This document shows, piece after piece, positions 56,201 through 64,000 of a DNA stretch of 64,000 bases. The notes beneath the pieces were generated by a model. That model saw nothing but the letters and a program-made list of their open reading frames with translations, made no database searches and was not told the origin of the DNA. How positions within the stretch are numbered: the stretch's first letter is position 1; each line of letters opens with the position of its first letter. The stretch is from Drosophila miranda. Lineage: Eukaryota; Arthropoda; Insecta; Diptera; Drosophilidae. The DNA lies in contig NC_046674.1 in assembly GCF_003369915.1 (NCBI RefSeq), positions 28,275,657 through 28,339,656 on the forward strand, in the 5' to 3' direction. A program made the translations under genes and the position numbers.

Positions 56201-58567
56201 TAAACTAAAAATACAAAAAAAAGAAATTATTATAAATATTTTGATGTCACATCATTTTGTAAAGGAAAGACAAAAACTCTAGGCCTTCATCATCTGGTCC
56301 CCGACCCCACCCACATCCATCTGATTTGACTCCCTCTTCCCTATCGTATCCCTTTCCAAAAACTTTAAAGTATCTGTTAGGTTTGAATAAATTAATTAAG
56401 ACTATGAAAACGCTTAAATCAGATGTACAATGCGCATGATGCCTGATTGCATTCAGAGAAGTTGGATACGTACGTCATAGACATATTTAAACCAGGATGG
56501 AACTTTTTTTGAGCGCTAGGACAGGACATTACAGTATCTTAATATTCCTGCTTCCTGCTTCCTGTTGTCTGTTTTCTATTTTCTGTCTGCTTCTGATTAG
56601 CATGGCACAAAGAATACTAATAACTCGCCTATACTTTCGCCAACATTTCCCTTTTAACAATGCTTCAACAGCAGCGGCAACGGCAACGGCTTACATGTGG
56701 TACTTGGTATTTGTTAATGCCCATTTAGTTAATAAAACTATGCTTTATTTGCTCTTTCATGCGAGAGGAAATTGGAGAAACTTGCTTCAAATGATGATGA
56801 ATATGATATGCCCCATTACATTTTCGATCAATGGAAGATTGCGAATACCTGCAGTACATATTGTATCCTATATTAGGGGGTATTCATATGGTATGGTATT
56901 GGTATGGGTATGGGTTATACATAATTGGTTTTATGTTTGAAATTCCTGAGACGTTCAACGGATACGTTTGTATCTGTGCATCTGTACGTTCGTACTTTGT
57001 GTTTGACGCGGGTTTTGGGGGGTATTTTATGTCTGGTTTGGGGTCCAGCTAACAGTTTGCTATATTTCTGATGTTAATTGAGTGAGAGGTTTCTAAATTA
57101 ACTCTAGATCATAGGCAGTCCTTGGCCAGGGCTATGTGTGTGCTTCCTATGTATGTTTGTATTGTATGTAGATCTGTGTAAATAGTTTGGGGATCTTTCT
57201 ATAGTATCATCTATTGTATATACATTACAAAGTCGGCAGTGCAAACTGTTTTACTGTTTCTCTTATTGTTGATGTAATTACTGGCATTACTAGCATACTG
57301 CGTACTGCGCATACTGCATTCGGCAGTTTATTGTTTATTGACATCATTTTTCACGCTGATATTTGATATTTGACTTCTGATTTGATTAAAACTTCTCTCC
57401 ACTTCTTTTGTTATTAATTTTAATTTCAGAACATTTGTACTTCGCTGGTGAAAAATCACTGAGTTACTTTGCGGCTACTTTGTTTAATTCTTTGTTTAAT
57501 CCTCAAAATTGCAAAAATTGTTACAGTTCTATCTTGTATACACCACCACACGTTCTAGTGCCGCCTGCATATATATATATATATATATTATGGTATATGG
57601 TGTATGGTATATACATGTATACATAAACTTTATTATAATTGTTTCTCTTTGCTTAGCTCGTACACATATACACATACTTATGGTATACGTATACGCACGT
57701 ATATATACATACGATACATATGTTTGTGTATATATCAAAAAATGATTTGAATTTCTGTTACTTTATTCGTCGTATATATGTATGTATATTGTATAAGTAG
57801 AAAAAAAGGACTTTCGCTACTACATACTTGATATTTTATCCCTGATAACGTTTTACTTCTGTTTTGTATTTTTGTTTGTTACGCTTCCCCGTTCTCCGAT
57901 CTCCTTCCTGATTTCATGTTTAACATTAGATTTGCATTACTTTTAACTTTAAGCTTATGTCCTACATTTACAATTAGGTCATTTGTTGACAAAAAAAAAA
58001 ATACATACGCACATCATCTCTTAACATCTAGGGGTCTGTCTCGCTGCAGCCTGCCTGCCGCCGATCTGAGGGATTTGTTTTTTTGTTTTTGTTTTTATTG
58101 GAATTTGACTTTTTTTTAGAGAATGCACTGGGGAGGGGCGTAGCTAGAGGCGCAGCAGTTGGTAAATAAAATAGGTTTTTGTAAAACTAGGAAAAACAAG
58201 AAGTCATTTGCATGTGTATGATATTTGTATCTATGTGTCTATAAACTTATGTGTGAGTGACAAAAAACCTGTGTGTTTTTGTTGCGTCGTGTTTTTTTTC
58301 GCACTTTTGGACAGTGTGTGAGGCAGAGAGCCTGAAGCTGGACTTGGGGCTGAGTTTGAGGCTGGTATGGCAGGACGCAGATGGGTTTCAGATTCAGTTT
58401 CGATTTTAGTTGCAGTTTCAGTTGCAGATTTAAATTAAATGGTCGTGATATGTACCGTGTGTATTGCCGCCTGCTGTGCCTCAGACACAAACTTAGCCAC
58501 AGGCGCCACCACTTCAGATAACACTTCCGCTTACGCTTACAATATGAATGCATATATGTTTGTATGG

Positions 58568-58612
<45 letters not shown>

Positions 58613-59159
58613 AGTCCTTCGTTCTCTTCCCATTTTTGTTTGTTGTTTGTTGAAAATAACTCTAATCCTAATAAGTATGCCTTCAAACTAAACGCTTGTT
58701 CGCTTTGTGCAGCTTTCAGAGGTATTTTATCATCGAAATTATTTACACGATTCTTGAGGTATTGCACATGAAGCAGCGATGTCTGTCGTTGCTTCAACTA
58801 CTAAGTAGGTTTGAGAGCAGCACAAAGAACTACTAATTCTACGAAAAAAAAGGTGTGTGTTGGCGATAATTAGAATAATAATAATTGTAATATTTATGTA
58901 ACATAATTTGATAATAATAATAAAACAGGTGACGCCAAAGTATGCCTAAGCTTAGAGATACGCATATGAATTAATAATTAATAGATATATTAACTAAAAT
59001 CTAGTGCAGGCGGAGAAAGGGACCGGACCAATGGTGGTGGTGGCGCCCCTTTTCCAGTGCGAAAGCAATGGGCAAAGTATTTGTAGCTGGTCTTACGCTG
59101 CTGCCACTGGCACTGGCAGACAGACTGATTCTCTAAAAAATTGCATTCCAACTTAGCTC
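53283..59159 (-). other. Probable long 3' UTR and downstream flank of broad
   Basis: AT-rich DNA following the broad stop codon on the minus strand, with many short T or A runs, TATGTATG repeats and several minus-strand AATAAA hexamers (TTTATT on +). No open frame looks coding. Large broad transcripts are known to carry long 3' UTRs, so most of this may be transcribed; I cannot fix the end. A GT tract lies at 58569-58609. Confidence 0.45.
58569..58609. repeat. GT microsatellite in the presumed broad 3' UTR
   Basis: About twenty uninterrupted TG units; on the broad mRNA strand this is a CA tract. Confidence 0.85.
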
Positions 59160-59947
59160 CTATTGGATACCCGGCGGCGGCTGACCCAGTTCGCTGGTGA
59201 AGTCAAAGAGGCTCGTCCTTGCGTGGGACAGCGCATGGTGGTGGGGCAGCTGATGCGGATGTCCGTGCCCGTGACTATGGCCCACCAGGCCGTGCTTGAT
59301 GGCCGATGTCTTGAGCAGCCGCTTGAGCATGCCGCTCGAGCCGCGATGCTGCAGGCTCTTGTGCGTCGTCAGCGAGTTCTTTGTGCGGTACCGGCGGTGG
59401 CAGAACTCGCACACGTACAGCGTGTCCGATTGCTCGTGCTTGTCCTGGAAGTGGCGCTTCAGCGAGTAGTAACATGAGAAGGTGCGCCTGCAGTAGGGGC
59501 ACTCCTGCGGCTCATTGATACCCCCGCTGGTCGGTGGGGGCATGCGCAGCGGCACTTGCGGGGCACCAGCCTGCGATTGCCCAACATTCGACGAATTCGC
59601 TTGGTTTCCGGGACTGCCATTATTGTTGTTGTTGTTGCCGCCATTGCCACTGTTGTTGTTGCTGCCGTTGTTGTTGTTGTTACCGCTGCTGCTGCTGCCC
59701 TTAATGCTGCCTCCAATGGAGGTGGAGGAGCAGATATTGCTGCCAATGCTGCTGCCCACACTGCCGGGACGCGGTGGCGACGTGGCATGGCCGAGGACAT
59801 GGCCATGGCTGTGAAGATTGTAAACGGCAGCGGCCAGGCTGCCGTTCAGCGCACTGGTGGGCGACGTCAGCGCCGTGGGCGGCGAAGGCGGCGATGAGGT
59901 AGAACTTGTTGGCGAGGTAGCTGCGGATCGATTGATACTGTGCGGTC
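59160..59947 (-). CDS. br: broad: C2H2 zinc-finger exon, probably the Z1 isoform (3' terminal coding exon)
   Basis: The exon begins after the acceptor CTCCTGTGCAG (phase 2) and runs 261 residues to TAG. It opens with a Ser/Pro/Thr-rich linker (PHSINRSAATSPTSSTSSPP), then a Gly/Ser/Asn-rich low-complexity stretch. Next come two C2H2 fingers: CPYC...H...H at exon residues 149-170 and CEFC...H...H at 179-200, followed by HRGSSGMLKRLLKTSAIKH and a His-rich tail. The finger pair and its basic extension match the Broad-Complex finger family; I believe Z1, from memory. Broad is an ecdysone early-response BTB transcription factor that directs metamorphosis; finger exons are chosen by alternative splicing. 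The BTB core exons lie beyond the right edge. Confidence 0.88.
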
Positions 59948-62900
59948 CTGCACAGGAGACAAAAAAGAGATCAGTTAGTGGGGCTTGACTTGGCTCGGAT
60001 TATATTGGATTGGATTGGATTATAATCTGAAGTCTGAAGAAGTTTGCTTTTTCTATAGATTTGGGTTTTAGATTTATATTGCTGTTTTGTGGTTGGTTCA
60101 GAAAATATGAAACTAAAAGTGCAAAAGTTAAAAAATGTGAAAATACATGGTAGAGATTTTTGTCATTTTGGTTCGTCTCCCGCGTGCGGGGCGACAAGGA
60201 TGGGAGGTAGGGTAGCAGGAGGTATAGGGTACAGGGGGGTAGGAAGAGGTTTAAAATAAAATACGGTTCGAGAGAGAGGGAGAGAGAGAGAGATAGGGTA
60301 AAATGCTTTAATGCTCTATTTGTAGTACTAAAGAGATCCTGAATTTAAGTTGAGATTTAATTTGAGTTTTGGATTTGGAGTTGCTAGCAGAGAGAGGTAG
60401 AGGATAAAGCGTTATAATAGGTTTCGATATATATATAATGCGTGTAAATCGGTTCAAAATTTCAAAGTTTTTGCCACTACTAAACGCTAATCCGAATGAT
60501 GATTCCAGTTAAGTAATCGCGAGAGAATATAGTACAGAACGGAAACGGTTTTGGGGGGTAATTAATTTTGAAACATTTTTTTTTTGTCGAGCATAACTTG
60601 GAGCTTATGGTTATATTTAGATGCGGAGGAGGAAGTGGAGCTCTACGTTAAAATATTGACTGCTGTTTCCTATTGGAAATAATAAATCTCGGACCACTGC
60701 CATGGCCAGGCGGCGCACAGCTTATTAGCATGCATTCATTCGCTGAAACGCCAACTGGCCCTGACACCAGTCTGGGATTGGTATAAAAATATATATATAT
60801 TTTTTCCAACTGATCTGTACACTTTACACGTGTGCGTGTGTGTGTTGGTGTGTGTTTATGTGTGTGCTACTGTAAGTCGGAGGAAATTAGACTAGACTTT
60901 ATATACAATACATGGTACATATTACATACGTAGGGTACGAACAAGTTGCACTACTACAAACCAATGCAATAAACAATCTGCAGATGCATATATGTATATA
61001 ACAGCATGTATATGTGAGTGGATGAGTTAGTGTATGTGTGTGTGTGTGGGTGGGTGTGAGTATGTGATGTATGGACACGAATATGAACGATAAATAAGCA
61101 AATACTCGTCAAGTCGTTACCCAAACCCCACATGCAGGCCACGCAAGCAAAGCGAGTTACAAATGGCGAGTAGCGATAAGCGAGAGCATGCAGCGGGAAA
61201 AAAAAATTAAATCAAAAGTAAAACAACAAACATTACAATTACAATACAACTAGATTGACAATCGCATTTCGAATATGAAGTTCAGAAGTGTCATTTGCTT
61301 TGGTTTTGGTTCGCTTGTTTTTTGCTTTTGGTTTTTTTTTGTTGTCGTTTTGGATTTGGTTTCGGTTTTGTTAAGTTGTTGTTGTTTTGCTTTTCTTTTG
61401 TAACGAAATAAGAAGAAAATGTAACAGAACGAAAAGCTAAAGGTAAGTTAATGATAAATTATGAATTGCAGTTAGTAAAATTATTGGGCAGCTACGATCA
61501 ATCGTGGATCGAGCACGGAGGAAGCGTGGTGAGACTCTTTTTGATTGGATTTGTATTTGTTGTCGTATCCCTATTACCACGCAAACTTACCAAAACGAAA
61601 AGTGAAATATTTTGAGTAGTCTTGTTTCAATAGATATATATGTTTATAATAGTTGTAGCGGTTTGGTTTTTATCCATTATTAAGGTTTCTCTATATATTT
61701 ATTTTAAAGATATTCTTTATACAGATGTATGTGGTGTGTACTCTTGCTTATTTTGTACAGTTGCATCAGAGCGGGAACAATAGGCGATGAGAGAGAGAGA
61801 GAGAGAGAGAGTAGAGGTAGATGTAGAGATACAGAGAAAGAGACAACTATACAAGTACTGGAAACGCAGATGCTAAGGTCAACGCTGAGTGAACAGAGGA
61901 ACTGAGGATCGAAGATGATCAGATGATCAATGGTACAGAGAAAAGAGAGAATTGACTTCTAAAGGGGTGTTAGGGAGTATGTGTGTGTATGGGTAGAGGA
62001 AAAATAGGAGCCGCGCCCCTTACTTATAGAGATTTTATGGGAAAAAGAAGTCCAATCTCCTGCAACTTCCTTGAATTAACAGTACAGTACCCAGATCCAC
62101 CAACGAGTGTGCAAATCAAACAAGGCAACATCGAGTGCAATAACTACGAGTATTCATACTCGTTGCTTTTTGTTTGTATGGCTGTAACGGTTAATATAGC
62201 TAGCGGTTAGTATAGCTGAAGATGAAGAGGTATAGAGGAAAAAAGAAAAGATAGAGAGATAGACAGAGAGAGCGGCGAGGTCTTTCGATCAATGCTTAGG
62301 TGCTTTACATCCTTTACTTTGGTTCATCAGCTTTACAAGAGGTAGAGTTAATGTTAAGAATGTGAGCGAGTAAGAGAGAGAGCAGAGCGAGTGGGAGAGC
62401 GACTACGGTAGCGAGTGTGTGGGTCGTACTTACAGGTCGCAGATGTTCTTTTGTAAATGAGTAGTAGTTGGTCTATAGCTACAGCGAGTCTAGTACAGAG
62501 TGAGAGCGAGTAGTGGCGAGAGGCGAGGCGAGTTTTGGAGCGCGTGAGCAGGCAAAGGTTATGTTATATATAGTATACATACAAGTATTTAGGTATGTGA
62601 AGGGCCAAAGCGGCGGTAGAGAGACAAGGTGATTAGATAGTACTTGCGGTAGCCAAGGCTGGCAATGCTGACTAGCTGCATATAGTAGTTTTGTTTTCTG
62701 ATTATCTAGTTTGTATATAGAGGAGGCACTTTTTACAGTAGATATCGATATCGCAGTTGTCTCAAGATCAAAATACAGATATCGATTGATGGATAGTTAG
62801 TGTGTGTGAGGCAAGTAGAAGAAGAATAGAGAGATAGAGAGAGAGAGTAAAGACTAGAGCAAAGAGGCGCAAGAGATATATGTATATTGAGTTTGAGTGA

Positions 62901-64000
62901 GAGTGACAGCGTATAGACAGTCGACTGCAGGGAGAGAGAGAGACAGAGGGAGAAAAAGAGAAAGAGAAAGAGAAAGAATAGGTTGCGTGTAAGAACGAGA
63001 GGCCATGAGAGGAGGGATATAGAATTCTGTAATGTTACTAACTACGTATCTTCTCTTTTATTTTGTATTTTTACTACCAATGTAGCTTAAGATGTTGGGC
63101 TAACCTTTAGCAAGCGCGCGATCTTGTACTTTGACTGACTAACGAGTAGTGGCTATCTGGTAGCGAGTAGAGAGTACCGAGTACCCAACTACCGAGTTAG
63201 AGTTGCAGCAGCTGGGGTTCTGTGACGGTGGGTTGGCTTGAAATCAGCTCTCACATCTTTCCGATTTTTTGGGCAAGACTCTGGGGGGATTTTTGATTTA
63301 TTGGCTCTCTTGATCTCACGCTTCACTCGACAAATTGTGTTTTGTTGTTGTAGCTGTTGTTGTTGTTGATGTTGTTGTTCTTGTTGTTGTTGCTGTTGTT
63401 GTTGTTGTTGCTGATGAGCCAAGCCATGCCACGCCGTTGTTTGCAGCAACATTTATAGCACTAAGCACAAGGTCGACCGGCAAACTGGGACTTACGTTTA
63501 TGATTAATAAGTGTATTTTTTAAACTTTATTTATTAACTATATGTCTTCGAATTATATATATATTGGTATATATTTCTTTTGCTTTTTATATGTATATGT
63601 GTTGGAAGAAAGCACGTTCTCTGTTTTTGTTTTGTCCAAGGTCTAATAAGGAAATTACGTAGATACGTTCAGTATTCAGTTTTTAGAAAGGCAACTTGTG
63701 CAAAAAGAAAAAAACACGAAAACAAACCGAGCTCTAATTGTAAAATTGACTACAAGTACGTTGTATGAGGTATAAGGTATAAAGAAGGCCACAGAGTGTA
63801 TAAACAGTGTATATATTCATCATATGTTTATCATATCATAATGGTCCATAGGCATGAGTTGTGAAAAAGTCAGCAAGTCTACTACGTTTAGGTCGAACAT
63901 CGATGTACATGAGGTATAATCTAAAGTTCTAAACTGTCCTAAAAGAGTTCCAAATAATGTATTTTCCTATACCTAACTTAGAGTCTAATGTCTTTTGTGT
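59948..64000 (-). other. broad intron, GA-rich
   Basis: Intron upstream of the finger exon. It holds many GA/CT tracts (60273-60292, 61788-61811, 62828-62846, 62932-62970), potential GAGA-factor sites, a GATATCGATATC palindrome containing a DRE (62741-62752), and a CAA/TTG-type repeat (63343-63412). I see no second finger exon here: no C-x2-C...H-x3-5-H pattern in any minus frame. Confidence 0.5.
61788..61811. repeat. GA microsatellite in broad intron
   Basis: Pure GA tract of about twelve units, one of several within 1.2 kb. It could bind the GAGA factor Trl. Confidence 0.8.

Noticed and set aside
63189..63452. Gln-rich minus-strand frame in the broad intron
   Set aside because: It is the translation of a TTG/CAA repeat without convincing flanking splice sites; Gln runs arise in any CAA tract in fly DNA.
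1..64000. CRISPR arrays, prokaryotic operons, toxin-antitoxin or phage-like systems
   Set aside because: The window is insect nuclear DNA; all repeats seen are microsatellites or transposon-derived, and no regularly spaced direct repeats were found.

Overview
The window is animal nuclear DNA from a Drosophila species. Evidence: spliced genes with 50-90 nt introns, a Pol III tRNA pair, abundant CA/GT, CAA and CATATGTA microsatellites, fly core-promoter motifs (DRE, Ohler motifs 1 and 6), and gene products matching fly proteins. Gene content and order (an a6-like gene, b6, halfway, the CG3740/C19orf12 homologue, deep orange, broad) match the X-chromosome region 2B of D. melanogaster (Muller element A). 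I cannot fix the species; a dispersed repeat family present here makes a non-melanogaster species likely (inference).

Layout. 1-14.5 kb is gene-poor: a decayed-looking tRNA-Val (minus), an intact tRNA-Gly, a repeat element with terminal inverted repeats, and a broken mariner transposase. 14.5-17.9 kb holds a doubtful 126-aa ORF and a 469-aa nuclear-looking protein (15805-17214, +) with three SUMO-interaction-like motifs. 20.7-39.9 kb is one long + strand gene whose 17 coding exons I joined by hand with every splice phase agreeing. It encodes a protein of about 1263 aa of the AIP3 / p140Cap-Sickle tail family. Two minus-strand genes sit inside its introns: a secreted pentraxin-like protein (b6, 22205-25680) and a 236-aa single-pass membrane protein (27954-28726), whose stop codon lies opposite the host gene's exon 8 splice donor.

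39.9-44 kb is 3' flank. Then come halfway (44037-46858, minus; LRR membrane protein), the C19orf12 homologue (47576-48068, +) and deep orange/Vps18 (48208-51476, minus). The last two converge on a perfectly palindromic poly(A) signal. From about 53 kb to the right edge is the 3' part of broad (minus): a long AT-rich probable 3' UTR, the zinc-finger exon (59160-59947) and intron.

Functionally this is the classic 2B ecdysone-response neighbourhood (broad, halfway) mixed with housekeeping genes (deep orange/HOPS, C19orf12 homologue). The housekeeping promoters carry DRE/motif 1/motif 6, and clusters of CGATA sites lie between transcription units (18.75 kb; 52.8-53.3 kb), a plausible insulator arrangement. 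I found no bacterial-type system, CRISPR array or viral gene. The most interesting points are the sense-antisense overlap at 27954-27957, the palindromic shared poly(A) signal, the triple SIM-like protein and the CGATA clusters.
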